The notes beneath the pieces were generated by a model that was not told the DNA's origin, did no database searches, and worked only from the letters and a program-made list of their open reading frames with translations. The position numbers and the translations under genes are program-made. This document shows positions 26,263 through 34,716 of a stretch of 64,000 nucleotides of DNA, piece by piece (the stretch's first letter is position 1; each line of letters starts with the position of its first letter). The stretch is from Pelomonas sp. Root1444 (GTDB lineage: Bacteria > Pseudomonadota > Gammaproteobacteria > Burkholderiales > Burkholderiaceae_C). The DNA lies in NCBI RefSeq assembly GCF_001426885.1, contig NZ_LMFP01000028.1, forward strand, positions 1,282,174-1,346,173. The letters are read 5' to 3'.

Positions 26263-26292
26263 ATTATAGGCAGGTTTTTGAGGGCTCCGCAA
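26263..26292 (-). promoter_or_regulatory. Promoter of the tRNA-Lys pair
   Basis: On the minus strand an exact TATAAT (26263-26268) lies 20 bases before the tRNA-Lys(TTT) 5' end. TTGCGG (26287-26292), a weak -35 match, sits 18 bases further upstream. The -10 box is the loop of an inverted repeat, CCTGCC (26257-26262) and GGCAGG (26269-26274), which on the plus strand is followed by TTTTT. Confidence 0.7.
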
Positions 26293-26313
26293 GAATCTTC
26301 AGGAATTTCGTCG

Positions 26314-27096
26314 TCACGAAATCGACCGCGCCAAGTGCAGGCGCTGCAGCTCGGCGGCGGCACAGAGCCCGAACGTCGCCGTGACGGTGACGCTGGAACC
26401 GTAGCCATGGCAGTTCAGGCTGCCGTCGACATCGCAGGCCGCGCCCTCGGCCTGCTCAGGCAGATGTACCGGTTCACGCGAATAGACGCAGGCCAAGCCC
26501 ATCGCACCACTGCGTGGTGCCCCGTGATGCTTGCGAAGTCGCTGGCGCAGCGAGGCCAGCAGCGGGTCATGGGTCGTCGCGTGGAGATCGTCGAGCTGCA
26601 CGCGGTGCGGCTCGCGCTTGCCACCCGCGGCGCCGACCGTGACGAAGGGCAGGCGCTGCTCGCGTGCCCAGGCGGCCAGCGTCGCCTTGGCACGGACCTG
26701 GTCGCAGCAGTCGATGAGGCCGTCGAACTCGGTGCCGTTGATCAGCGCCGGCCAGTTGTCGGGCTCGACGAATTCCTCGATGACGCGCACCGCGCAGCCG
26801 GGATGAATGTCGGCGATGCGCTGGCGCAGCGCCTCGGCCTTGGCCATGCCGACGGTGGAGCCTAACGCCTGGATCTGGCGGTTGATGTTGGATTCGGAGA
26901 CTTGGTCCAGGTCGATGAGCGTCAGCGCCGCGACGCCGCTACGCGCCAGCGCCTCAACGGCCCAGGAGCCGACGCCGCCCAGGCCCACGACCGCGAAACG
27001 TGCCGCTCGCAGGCGAAGGTAGGCAGCCTCACCATGCAGGCGGCGCAGGCCGCCGAAGCGGCGCTCCAGATCAGCATCGAGCTGATCCGTCATCAC
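26314..27096 (-). CDS. tcdA: tRNA threonylcarbamoyladenosine dehydratase TcdA
   Basis: A 260-residue E1-like ThiF/MoeB-fold ATPase that cyclises t6A37 of tRNA to ct6A. The nucleotide loop is AVVGLGGVGSWAVEALARSG, followed by LIDLDQVSESNINRQ, the adenylation motif of the family, then DCCDQVRAKATLAAWA. Length agrees with TcdA/CsdL (about 265). Four bases of overlap with cpoB place it last in the tolB-pal-cpoB run. It lies directly upstream of two tRNA-Lys genes; tRNA-Lys is among the ANN-decoding tRNAs that carry t6A, a pleasing but probably accidental neighbourhood. Confidence 0.92.
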   Translation of the reverse strand: MMTDQLDADLERRFGGLRRLHGEAAYLRLRAARFAVVGLGGVGSWAVEALARSGVAALTLIDLDQVSESNINRQIQALGSTVGMAKAEALRQRIADIHPGCAVRVIEEFVEPDNWPALINGTEFDGLIDCCDQVRAKATLAAWAREQRLPFVTVGAAGGKREPHRVQLDDLHATTHDPLLASLRQRLRKHHGAPRSGAMGLACVYSREPVHLPEQAEGAACDVDGSLNCHGYGSSVTVTATFGLCAAAELQRLHLARSIS

Positions 27097-27881
27097 TTCA
27101 GCGCTGCAAGACGCTCTTTGCCGGCCTGGGCCGCTTCCGTGCCTGGGTAGCCTTTGATCAGCTCTTCAAGGCTGCGACGTGCCGCCTTGTTGTCCTTCAG
27201 CTCGATCTGGCAGTTCGCCAGCGCCAGCAGAGCCTCTCCGGCGCGCGGATGGCCGGGGTTGCCGGCAACGAAGGCCTTGAAGGTGGCGATCGCGTCCTTG
27301 TAATCCCGCTTGCCGTACTGCGCATTGCCGAGCCAGAAGCGCACCGAGTCGGTGTAGCCGCTGGCCGGGTAGCGCTTCAGGAAGGCGTTGAGCGCGGCGA
27401 CCGCCTCGGTGAAATCACCTCGGCGCACGAGGCCAATGGCGGCTTCGTACTGGTTGCGTTCGTCCGGGTTGACCTGGAACTCGCGGCCGTCGAGGCTGAC
27501 CTTCTGCGGTTCGAGAGGCTTCAGGCGCGCCTCGACCGACTGGGACTGGTCCGTCAGCTTGCGCTGGGTGTCGGCGAGGTCGCGCGCCAGCTGCTCGTTG
27601 GTGCCGCGCAGCTTGGCGACCTCGGCGCGCAGCGCTTCGATCTGGCTGTTCAGGTCCAGCATGCTGCGGCGCAGCGGCTGGAGCTGGTCCTGGACCAGCG
27701 CATTGAGCTGCTCGGCGCGCTGCTTGGCGGCGTCCTCGTTGGCCTGTACTTTGGTACGCAGTTCGATGATGGCCTTGCGGGCCTCGTCGTCCTCAAACAG
27801 GCCCGCTTGCGCGGGCTGCAGGAAGGCGGCGCTCGTGGCGAGCGCCACGAGCGTCAAACGCAGAACGCCGCTCACTGTCAC
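27093..27881 (-). CDS. cpoB: Cell division coordinator CpoB (YbgF)
   Basis: A 262-residue periplasmic protein with a signal peptide (about 1-26, ending PAQA), an N-terminal coiled-coil trimerisation region (about 35-125, rich in Leu, Gln and Arg heptads) and a C-terminal TPR domain with three repeats (from YEAAIGLVRRGDFTEAV to LKDNKAARRSLEELI). CpoB links the Tol-Pal system with peptidoglycan synthesis at the septum. It overlaps pal by four bases upstream and tcdA by four bases downstream. Confidence 0.93.
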   Translation of the reverse strand: MTVSGVLRLTLVALATSAAFLQPAQAGLFEDDEARKAIIELRTKVQANEDAAKQRAEQLNALVQDQLQPLRRSMLDLNSQIEALRAEVAKLRGTNEQLARDLADTQRKLTDQSQSVEARLKPLEPQKVSLDGREFQVNPDERNQYEAAIGLVRRGDFTEAVAALNAFLKRYPASGYTDSVRFWLGNAQYGKRDYKDAIATFKAFVAGNPGHPRAGEALLALANCQIELKDNKAARRSLEELIKGYPGTEAAQAGKERLAALK

Positions 27882-28414
27882 TTGTCCTTGAGCTCGACGC
27901 GGCGGTTCTTGGCCCAGGCTTCTTCGCCGCTGCCTTGCGCGGCCGGGCGCTCCTTGCCGAAGCTCACGGCTTCGACCTGGGCACCGCCGACGCCCAGCAG
28001 CGTCAGCGACTTGGCGACGGCTTCGGCACGGCGCTGGCCCAGGGCCAGGTTGTACTCGCGGCCGCCGCGCTCGTCGGTGTGGCCTTCCAGCGTCAGGGCC
28101 AGGCGCTTGTTGTTGTTCAGGCGCTTGGCGTGCAGGTCGATCAGCGGGCGGTACTCCTCCTTGACGACGTCGCTGTCGAAGTCGAAGTAGACGACGCGCT
28201 TGTCGCGGACCTGCTCGGTGTATTGGGCGTTCAGGTCGACGGTTGCGACGCGCGACTCGGCGGCGGGCGTCGTCGAGCCCTGCGAAGCGGTGTTCGCGGG
28301 CGGCGTCGTCGTGCGGGTCTCGACCGGCGCGGGCTCGTCCAGCTTGACGGCGGAGCTGCAGCCAGCCAGTGCGGCGGCGGCGATCAGGGGGAGCGCAAAG
28401 CGGGTCAGTTTCAT
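27878..28414 (-). CDS. pal: Peptidoglycan-associated lipoprotein Pal
   Basis: A 178-residue outer-membrane lipoprotein with lipobox LAGC (lipidated Cys about residue 18), a Thr/Pro-rich linker and an OmpA-like domain. The peptidoglycan-binding segment is LEGHTDERGGREYNLALGQR with the downstream NRRVEL. Pal anchors the outer membrane to peptidoglycan and to the Tol complex. The ATG at 28414 is preferred over a GTG five codons earlier because GGAG lies nine bases before it. A 75-bp gap separates it from tolB. Confidence 0.95.
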   Translation of the reverse strand: MKLTRFALPLIAAAALAGCSSAVKLDEPAPVETRTTTPPANTASQGSTTPAAESRVATVDLNAQYTEQVRDKRVVYFDFDSDVVKEEYRPLIDLHAKRLNNNKRLALTLEGHTDERGGREYNLALGQRRAEAVAKSLTLLGVGGAQVEAVSFGKERPAAQGSGEEAWAKNRRVELKDK

Positions 28415-28489
28415 TCGAATGGTCTCCACAACGAGATGGGGCAGGGGGAAAGAGGCGTGTGATTGTCCAACATGGTGCCCGTTGTCAAG

Positions 28490-29767
28490 TTACTGACGGG
28501 TAAAGGGACCCCAAGTGGGTTCACGAACCTCTGCCAATGTGACAAGCAGCGGCGTCTTGATCTTGCCGTCCAGCGTGGTGGTCATCAGCACTTCCTTGCC
28601 GCCGGCGCGGCTGGCATAGACGATGAGCTTGCCATTGGGCGCGAAGGACGGACTCTCGTCGTCGCTGGCTTCGCTGATCTGGTGGGACTGGCCGGTGCCG
28701 AGGTCCATCACGCTGAGACGGAAAGCGCCGCCGACGCGGCTGATGTAGGCCAGCGTGCGGCCGTCGGGGCTGATGGCCGGGCTGATGTTGTAGTTGCCGC
28801 CGAAGGTCACGCGCTCGGCGGCGCCGCCGCCCGCGGGCATGCGGTAGACCTGGGGGCCGCCGCCCCGGTCGCTGACGAAGTAGATCTTGCTGCCGTCGGG
28901 CGAGTAGCAGGCCTCGGTGTCGATGGCGCTGCTCTGTGCGATGCGGCGCAGGCCCGAGCCGTCGCGGTTGATGACGAAGAGCTGGGTGCCGCCGTCGCGC
29001 GACAGGCTCAGCGCCAGCTGCGAACCGTCGGGTGACCAGGCCGGCGCGCTGTTCGTGCCCTTGAAATCGGCCAGCACGCGGCGGCCGCCGGTCTGCACGT
29101 CCTGGATGCGCACGGTGGCCTTGCCGCTCTCGAACGACACATAGGCCAGCTCGCGACCGTTCGGTGCCCATGCAGGCGAAATGATGGGCTCGGGGCTGGT
29201 CAGCGCGACCTTGGCGCCCTCGCCGTCGGCATCCGCGATGACGAGGCTGAAACGTCGGCCGGCCTTGGTGACATAGGCCATGCGGGTGGCGAAGACGCCG
29301 CGCTCGCCGGTGAGCTTCTGGTAGATCGTGTCCGCGATGCGGTGAGCCGCAAGCCGCGCGTCCTCGGGCAGCACCGCATGGGCCTCGCCGACGATCTCGC
29401 TGCCCTTGACGACGTCCCACAGCTTGAAGCGGATGTCCAGCCTGCCGTCGGCCAGGCGGCTGACCGAGCCGGCGGCCAGCGCGTCGGCCTGGCGGGCGCG
29501 CCAGTCGGCGAAGACGGGCGACGCGTTCTCGTGCAGGCCCGGGGGCGCGTCGACGCTGCGGAACTGGCCGCTGCGCTCCAGGTCGGCGCGCACGATGGCA
29601 GCGATAGGCTGGGGCGATTTGGACTCGTCGCGAAAGTCGACGATGGCGACCGGCACGCGGGTGCCGCCGACGCCGGCGATGTCGATGCGCAACTGGGCGA
29701 GTGCGGGGCCGGTACCGAAGGCGGCAAGCGCCGCAAGACTGCGGCGACGAGAAACGGATGCGAGCAT
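28490..29767 (-). CDS. tolB: Tol-Pal system beta-propeller protein TolB
   Basis: A 425-residue periplasmic protein, normal for TolB. The N-terminus has a Tat-like SRRRSLAALAAFG, then the TolB N-terminal domain (about 27-165), then the six-bladed propeller (PEPIISPAWAPNGRELAYVS, SAPAWSPDGSQLALSLS and further WSPDG-like blades). TolB carries the signal of the TolQRA motor to Pal during outer-membrane constriction. In many bacteria tolQ-tolR-tolA lie just upstream; here the gene upstream is rng, 68 bases away, so the motor genes are elsewhere. Confidence 0.94.
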   Translation of the reverse strand: MLASVSRRRSLAALAAFGTGPALAQLRIDIAGVGGTRVPVAIVDFRDESKSPQPIAAIVRADLERSGQFRSVDAPPGLHENASPVFADWRARQADALAAGSVSRLADGRLDIRFKLWDVVKGSEIVGEAHAVLPEDARLAAHRIADTIYQKLTGERGVFATRMAYVTKAGRRFSLVIADADGEGAKVALTSPEPIISPAWAPNGRELAYVSFESGKATVRIQDVQTGGRRVLADFKGTNSAPAWSPDGSQLALSLSRDGGTQLFVINRDGSGLRRIAQSSAIDTEACYSPDGSKIYFVSDRGGGPQVYRMPAGGGAAERVTFGGNYNISPAISPDGRTLAYISRVGGAFRLSVMDLGTGQSHQISEASDDESPSFAPNGKLIVYASRAGGKEVLMTTTLDGKIKTPLLVTLAEVREPTWGPFTRQ

Positions 29768-29835
29768 GGCGCGCGATTCTGCCGCAGCCGCGCAACTTGT
29801 AACGTCAGACAAGGCCGCGTGCCGCGGCGGCGCGC

Positions 29836-31329
29836 TCAGAGCAGCACGATGTCGTAGTGCTCGGTCTGGTTGGTGGGCTCGGCCGTCAGCGAGATCGGCT
29901 TGCCGATGAAGTCGGACAGGCCGGCCAGGTGGGCGCTCTCTTCGTCCAGCATCATCTCGACGACATTGGCGGCCGCGACGACGCGGAACTCGCGCGGCGA
30001 GAACTGGCGCGCCTCGCGCAGGATCTCGCGCAGGATGTCGTAGCAGACCGAGCGCGCCGTCTTCACCTGACCGCGGCCCTCGCAGGTCGGGCAGGGCTCG
30101 CACAGCATGCGGGCCAGCGACTCGCGCGTGCGTTTGCGCGTCATCTCGACCAGGCCGAGCTGCGTGAAGCCGCCGACGGTGACCTTGGTGCGGTCGCGGC
30201 TGAGCTGCTTCTTGAACTCGGCGAGCACGGCGGCCTTGTGCTCCTCGCGGGTCATGTCGATGAAGTCCACGATGATGATGCCGCCCAGGTTGCGCAGGCG
30301 CAGCTGGCGGGCAATCGAGCCGGCGGCTTCGAGGTTGGTCTTGAAGATGGTGTCGTCGAAGTTCTTGGCGCCGACGAAACCGCCGGTGTTGACGTCGATG
30401 GTCGTCATCGCCTCGGTCTGGTCGAAGACCAGCGAGCCGCCGGACTTCAGCTCCACCTTGCGCGCCAGCGCGCGGGCGATCTCGGCGTCAACATTGCACA
30501 GGTCGAAGATCGGGCGCTCGCCGCGGTAATGCTCCAGCTTGGCGGTCGCCGCCGGCATGAAGGTCTCGCCGAATTCGCGCAGCACCTCGTACTGCATGCG
30601 CGAGTCGATGCGGATGGCCCCGGTGCGCTCGCTGGCCAGGTCGCGCAGCACGCGTTCGACGAGGCTGAGGTCCTGGTGCAACAGGCTGGCGGACGGCGTC
30701 GTCAGCGCCTTGGCGCGGATCTGCTGCCAGGTCTTGCGCAGGTAGGCGATGTCGGCGGCCAGCTCCTCGTCAGTCGCATCTTCGGCATTGGTGCGCAGGA
30801 TGAAGCCGCCACCGCCGCCCTCCTCCGCCTTGCCCACCAGCGCCTGCATGCGGGCGCGCAGCGCCTCGCGCGCCTCGGGCGAGCCGATCTTCTGGCTGAT
30901 GCCGATGTGCTCGTCCTGCGGCAGATAGACCAGCATGCGGCCGGCAATGCTGATCTGGCTGGACAGGCGCGCGCCCTTGGTGCCGATGGGGTCCTTGATG
31001 ACCTGCACGGTCAGCGGCTGGCCCTCGAAGACCAGGCGCTCGATGGGCGTGGGCGGCGCGTCCGGGCCATGGGTGCCCTGGTGCCGGCCATGGCCGAACT
31101 GGGAGGCGCTGTGCAGATCCGCCACGTGCAGGAAGGCGGCACGCTCCAGGCCGATGTCGATGAAGGCGGACTGCATGCCGGGCAGCACGCGCACGACCTT
31201 GCCGAGATAGACGTTGCCGACCAGGCCCCGTTCCAACGTGCGTTCGACGTGCAGCTCCTGCACGGCGCCGTTCTCGACCACCGCCACCCGCGTCTCCTGC
31301 GGTGACCAGTTGATCAGGATGTCTTCCAT
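29836..31329 (-). CDS. rng: Ribonuclease G
   Basis: A 497-residue single-strand-specific endoribonuclease that matures 16S rRNA 5' ends and degrades some mRNAs. It starts MEDILINWSPQETRVAVVENG, a typical RNase G opening without the long C-terminal scaffold of RNase E. The S1 domain is near GNVYLGKVVRVLPGMQSAF, the catalytic DNase I-like part includes DVNTGGFVG and IIIVDFIDM, and the metal-link cysteines are in CEPCPTCEGRG. The ATG at 31329 is chosen over an earlier in-frame start because homology begins there and AAAGG lies about seven bases upstream. Confidence 0.95.
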   Translation of the reverse strand: MEDILINWSPQETRVAVVENGAVQELHVERTLERGLVGNVYLGKVVRVLPGMQSAFIDIGLERAAFLHVADLHSASQFGHGRHQGTHGPDAPPTPIERLVFEGQPLTVQVIKDPIGTKGARLSSQISIAGRMLVYLPQDEHIGISQKIGSPEAREALRARMQALVGKAEEGGGGGFILRTNAEDATDEELAADIAYLRKTWQQIRAKALTTPSASLLHQDLSLVERVLRDLASERTGAIRIDSRMQYEVLREFGETFMPAATAKLEHYRGERPIFDLCNVDAEIARALARKVELKSGGSLVFDQTEAMTTIDVNTGGFVGAKNFDDTIFKTNLEAAGSIARQLRLRNLGGIIIVDFIDMTREEHKAAVLAEFKKQLSRDRTKVTVGGFTQLGLVEMTRKRTRESLARMLCEPCPTCEGRGQVKTARSVCYDILREILREARQFSPREFRVVAAANVVEMMLDEESAHLAGLSDFIGKPISLTAEPTNQTEHYDIVLL

Positions 31330-31345
31330 CGCGAACCTTTGAATG

Positions 31346-31381
31346 CTGACGGTTGCACGCGGCCATGCGCGCAACCGTCAG
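31346..31381. promoter_or_regulatory. Hairpin in the rng leader, overlapping the maf stop codon
   Basis: CTGACGGTTGC (31346-31356) and GCAACCGTCAG (31371-31381) are perfect 11-bp arms around a 14-base loop. On the minus strand the structure begins inside the last codons of maf and ends about six bases before the AAAGG of rng. No T-run follows, so it is unlikely to be a simple terminator. It is positioned to affect rng translation or to mark an mRNA processing site. Confidence 0.6.
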
Positions 31382-31986
31382 AACTCGAACCCGAATTGTT
31401 CGAGCAGTGTCGCCGTCTCAAATAGGGGCAACCCCATGATGCCCGAGTAGCTGCCGGCAATCTTCACGATCCAGGCCGCCGCCTGGCTCTGGATGGCATA
31501 GGCGCCGGCCTTGCCGAACGGCTCGCGGCTGGCGACGTAGCGGTCGATCTGCGCGCCGCTGAGCGGCGCGAACTCGACCTGCGAGACGCTCAGCGCAGCG
31601 GCGCGGCCGCCACCGCCGGCCACGGCGACGGCGACGGCGGTGATGACGCGGTGGCTGCGGCCGGACAGCAGCGCGAGCATGCGGCGTGCGTCGGCATCGT
31701 CCTCGGGCTTGCCCAGAATCAGGTCGTCGACGGCGACCGTCGTGTCGGCACACAGGATGGGCGCAGGTGGCAGGCCACGGGCGCCGAGGCGGGCCGCGGC
31801 CGCGTCCAGCTTGGCCGCGGTGACGCGGGCGCAATAGGCTTCCGGCAGCTCGCCGGCCTGCACGGCCTCCAGCGCCTCGGCATCCTCGTCGGCGCCGGGC
31901 AGCAGCAGTTCATGGCGCACGCCGATCTGGCTCAGCAGCTGGCTGCGGCGCGGGCTTTGGGACGCGAGGTAGAGGGATGCGCTCAT
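31378..31986 (-). CDS. maf: Maf family nucleoside triphosphate pyrophosphatase (YhdE-like)
   Basis: A 202-residue cytoplasmic house-cleaning enzyme that hydrolyses dTTP/UTP or modified nucleotides to monophosphates. The N-terminal signature [17 protein letters not shown], the catalytic [12 protein letters not shown], the loop [14 protein letters not shown], and [11 protein letters not shown] with [14 protein letters not shown] all fit the YhdE branch. It overlaps rlmH by four bases and is followed by rng after 48 bases that hold a strong hairpin. Confidence 0.93.
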   Translation of the reverse strand: MSASLYLASQSPRRSQLLSQIGVRHELLLPGADEDAEALEAVQAGELPEAYCARVTAAKLDAAAARLGARGLPPAPILCADTTVAVDDLILGKPEDDADARRMLALLSGRSHRVITAVAVAVAGGGGRAAALSVSQVEFAPLSGAQIDRYVASREPFGKAGAYAIQSQAAAWIVKIAGSYSGIMGLPLFETATLLEQFGFEF

Positions 31987-32450
31987 TCGCGGTGGTAGGG
32001 ATGGCCGGTCGTCACGGTCCAGGCGCGGTACAGCCCCTCGGCCAGCAGCACGCGGGCGAAGGCATGGGGCAACGTCAGGTCGGACAGGCGCAGCGTTTCG
32101 TCGGCCGTGGCCTTGAGCCCGGGATGCAGCCCGTCGGGCCCGCCGATGATCAGCGCCGCGTCGCGGCCCTCGCCCATCCAGAGCTTGAGGCGTTCGGCCA
32201 GCTGCACCGAGGTGCGGCGCTCGCCGCGCTCGTCGAGGACGATGCGGCGCACGCCCTTGGGCAAGGCGGCCTCGATGCGCGCCGCCTCCGCCGCCATCAG
32301 CTGCTCGGCGGTCTTGCTGCCGCGGGTCTCCGCCTTGACGGCCTTCAGCTCCAGCTTCAGCTCGGGCGGGAAGCGCTTGGCGAAGTCTTCATACGCCGTG
32401 TCGGCCCAGGCCGGCTGGCGCTGGCCCACCGCGACGAGCAGAAGCCGCAT
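31983..32450 (-). CDS. rlmH: 23S rRNA (pseudouridine1915-N3)-methyltransferase RlmH
   Basis: A 155-residue SPOUT methyltransferase that methylates pseudouridine 1915 of 23S rRNA in the assembled ribosome. Motifs seen are [18 protein letters not shown], the SAM-knot [18 protein letters not shown] and the C-terminal [23 protein letters not shown] ending in HPYHRE. Its ATG at 32450 shares one base with the rsfS stop (TGATG), the usual rsfS-rlmH coupling. The longer frame upstream is the rsfS shadow. Confidence 0.96.
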   Translation of the reverse strand: MRLLLVAVGQRQPAWADTAYEDFAKRFPPELKLELKAVKAETRGSKTAEQLMAAEAARIEAALPKGVRRIVLDERGERRTSVQLAERLKLWMGEGRDAALIIGGPDGLHPGLKATADETLRLSDLTLPHAFARVLLAEGLYRAWTVTTGHPYHRE

Positions 32451-33196
32451 CAGCCCTTCTTGGGCGCTGCGCGGCCGGCGGATTTGGCGGAGGCGCGGGG
32501 TGCGGCCTTGGCCGCCGTCTTGGCAGCCGACTTGGTCGGCGCAGCGCGCTTGGCCGCCGCTGCCTTGCCCACGCCCTGGCCCGCGCCGACCTTCAAGGTC
32601 TTGACCGGCGCGGCCGCCTTCACGCCCGTGCTGCGGGTCACGCCTTTCTTGGGCGCCTGGGTGCCCACCGCCGCCTTCTTCGCCACCGCCTTCTTGGCGG
32701 CGGCCGAAGGCACGGCCTTGTTGGAGGCCGGCTTGGCGGTGGGTTTTGCCGCAGGCTTGGCGGTGATCGGCTTGGACGCCGTGCCCTTGCGCGCGGTCTT
32801 GACCGGTGCAGCGGCGGGTTCCTCGGAGGCCTTCACCAGCTTGGTCTCGCTGCTGCCCAGCTTGAGCTTGACAGGCTTGTCGCCCCAGATCTCTTCGAGG
32901 TGGTAGTAGTCGCGAATGGCCGGCTGCATCACATGGACGACGGCCGCGCCGCAGTCCACGATGATCCATTCACCGTTGTCCTCGCCCTCCGTGCGCATGA
33001 CCTGCATGCCGCGGCCCTTGACCGCCTCGCGCACGCTGGAGGCGAGCGCCTTCGTCTGGCGGTTGCTGGTGCCGGAGGCAATGATGACGCGCTCGAACAG
33101 CGGCGACAGGTGCTCCGTGTTGAACACGACGATGTTCTGGGCCTTGACGTCCTCGAGACCATCGACGATGGCTCGTTGCAGCTTGCGAATGTCCAT
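32450..33196 (-). CDS. rsfS: Ribosome silencing factor RsfS with long basic C-terminal tail
   Basis: A 248-residue protein. Residues 1 to about 112 are the RsfS/Iojap domain ([70 protein letters not shown]). This domain binds ribosomal protein uL14 and blocks subunit joining when nutrients are short. The remaining roughly 130 residues are a low-complexity tail dominated by Ala, Lys, Pro and Thr, like a histone H1 tail, where most RsfS proteins end near 110-120 residues. The frame is clean and runs into the rlmH start, so the tail is part of the same ORF. It abuts nadD with no spacer. Confidence 0.92.
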   Translation of the reverse strand: MDIRKLQRAIVDGLEDVKAQNIVVFNTEHLSPLFERVIIASGTSNRQTKALASSVREAVKGRGMQVMRTEGEDNGEWIIVDCGAAVVHVMQPAIRDYYHLEEIWGDKPVKLKLGSSETKLVKASEEPAAAPVKTARKGTASKPITAKPAAKPTAKPASNKAVPSAAAKKAVAKKAAVGTQAPKKGVTRSTGVKAAAPVKTLKVGAGQGVGKAAAAKRAAPTKSAAKTAAKAAPRASAKSAGRAAPKKG

Positions 33197-33784
33197 TCAG
33201 GGCTTCTTCTCGTAAAGGCGGTGCGAGGCAATATAGCTCGCGACTTCGGCGCCCACCATGGGGCCGACGTCTTCGCCGCGCGCAATGGCTTGGCGCACGG
33301 CGGTGGATGAAAGGGGGACGTCGGGCATCTGCAGCACCTGCAGGCGGTGCGCACCGAGGCCCGGCGGCGTGACGACGGCTTCGCCGGCGCGCGGCACGAC
33401 CACCAGTGTCGCCAGTTCCGTGACGATCTCGACGCGGTACCAGGTCGGCAGCCGCGCGTACTGGTCCTGGCCGATGAGGAACATCAACTCCGCACCGGGG
33501 TGCTCCGCGGCGAACTCCCGCAGCGTGTCGGACGTGAAGCTGGGGCCGCGGCGGTGCAGCTCGCGCTCGTCGACGGCGAAGCGCGGCTCGCCCGCCGTCA
33601 GGCGTTCGAGCATGTTCACGCGGTGCCGGGGCGCGGCCATCATCTGGTCGGGCTTCTGCCACTGGCGCCCGGCGGGCAGCCACAACAGGCGGTCCGGCGC
33701 CAGCGCCTGCAGCGCGAAGCGGGCGAAGGCCAGGTGGCCGAGGTGGGGCGGGTCGAAACTGCCGCCGAAGAGTGCGAGCTTCAA
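33197..33784 (-). CDS. nadD: Nicotinate-nucleotide adenylyltransferase NadD
   Basis: A 195-residue nucleotidyltransferase that converts nicotinate mononucleotide to deamido-NAD. The N-terminal [12 protein letters not shown] holds the catalytic HxGH, and ISTHR-like SSTAVRQAI lies near the C-terminus. No ATG fits: the family begins right at [16 protein letters not shown], and the codon before it is TTG at 33784, whose last two bases start the hemF stop (TTGA). A TTG start coupled to hemF is therefore the best call. An upstream in-frame ATG would put 36 unrelated residues in front. Confidence 0.92.
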   Translation of the reverse strand: MKLALFGGSFDPPHLGHLAFARFALQALAPDRLLWLPAGRQWQKPDQMMAAPRHRVNMLERLTAGEPRFAVDERELHRRGPSFTSDTLREFAAEHPGAELMFLIGQDQYARLPTWYRVEIVTELATLVVVPRAGEAVVTPPGLGAHRLQVLQMPDVPLSSTAVRQAIARGEDVGPMVGAEVASYIASHRLYEKKP

Positions 33785-34716
33785 AGCCAGAGTGCCGTTG
33801 GGGTTTCGTCGGCCCAGTCGCGCGGACGCAGGAAGTCGCTGTACAGCCGCGCCTCCGGCGTGCCGGCCTCGGGCGCCCAGTCGTAGCGCCATTTCACCTG
33901 CGGCGGCATGGACATCAGGATGGACTCGGTGCGCCCGCCGGACTGCAGCCCGAACAGCGTGCCGCGGTCCCAGACGAGGTTGAACTCGACATAGCGGCCG
34001 CGGCGATAGGCCTGGAAATCGCGCTCGCGCTCGCCGTAGGCATAGCCCTGACGGCGCTCGACGATGGGCAGGTAGGCCGCCAGGAACGCATCGCCGACCG
34101 AGCGGATCAACGCGAAGCCGCCATCGAAGCCACCGTCCGCGTAGTCATCGAAGAAGATGCCGCCGATGCCGCGCGGCTCCTGGCGGTGCTTCAGGAAGAA
34201 ATAGTCGTCGCACCAGGTCTTGAACTTCGGATGCAGGTCGGCGCCGTGCGGCAGCAGCGCATCGCGGCAGGTGCGGTGGAAATGCTGGGCGTCGCGTTCG
34301 TAGCCGTAGTAGGGCGTCAAGTCCATGCCGCCGCCGAACCAGGTCACGGCCGGGGCGTCGGCCGGCAGCGCCGCGAACATGCGCACGTTCATGTGCACCG
34401 TGGGCACGAACGGGTTGTGCGGGTGGATCACCAGCGACACGCCCATCGCCTCGAACGGCGCGCCGGCCAGCTCCGGACGGTGCTGGGTGGCCGAGGGCGG
34501 CAGCACGCGGCCCTTCACGTGCGAGAAGTTGACGCCGCCGCGTTCGAACACCGCGCCGCCCTCGATGAGGCGCGACAGGCCGTCGCCTTCCAGCCGGCCG
34601 CCAGGCTCGCGCGTCCAGCCGTCGCCCAGGAAGGCATTGCCGTCGACCCCTTCGAGCGCGCTGACGATGCGCTGCTGCAGGTCGAGCAGGTAGTCGCGGA
34701 CGGCTTGGGTACTCAA
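33781..34716 (-). CDS. hemF: Oxygen-dependent coproporphyrinogen III oxidase HemF
   Basis: A 311-residue homodimeric enzyme that decarboxylates coproporphyrinogen III to protoporphyrinogen IX using oxygen. Signatures: [11 protein letters not shown], the substrate-site [29 protein letters not shown] and the C-terminal [20 protein letters not shown]. The best start is TTG at 34716, overlapping the purD stop as TTGA; the open frame upstream is purD antisense-frame noise. Its presence implies aerobic heme synthesis. It overlaps nadD by four bases. Confidence 0.94.
   Translation of the reverse strand: MSTQAVRDYLLDLQQRIVSALEGVDGNAFLGDGWTREPGGRLEGDGLSRLIEGGAVFERGGVNFSHVKGRVLPPSATQHRPELAGAPFEAMGVSLVIHPHNPFVPTVHMNVRMFAALPADAPAVTWFGGGMDLTPYYGYERDAQHFHRTCRDALLPHGADLHPKFKTWCDDYFFLKHRQEPRGIGGIFFDDYADGGFDGGFALIRSVGDAFLAAYLPIVERRQGYAYGERERDFQAYRRGRYVEFNLVWDRGTLFGLQSGGRTESILMSMPPQVKWRYDWAPEAGTPEARLYSDFLRPRDWADETPTALWL

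Noticed and set aside
26257-26279. Ordinary terminator for the lipoprotein gene on the plus strand
   Set aside because: It lies more than 300 bases beyond that gene, past another terminator and two tRNAs, and its loop is a consensus -10 box for the tRNAs; it is reported as a dual element instead.
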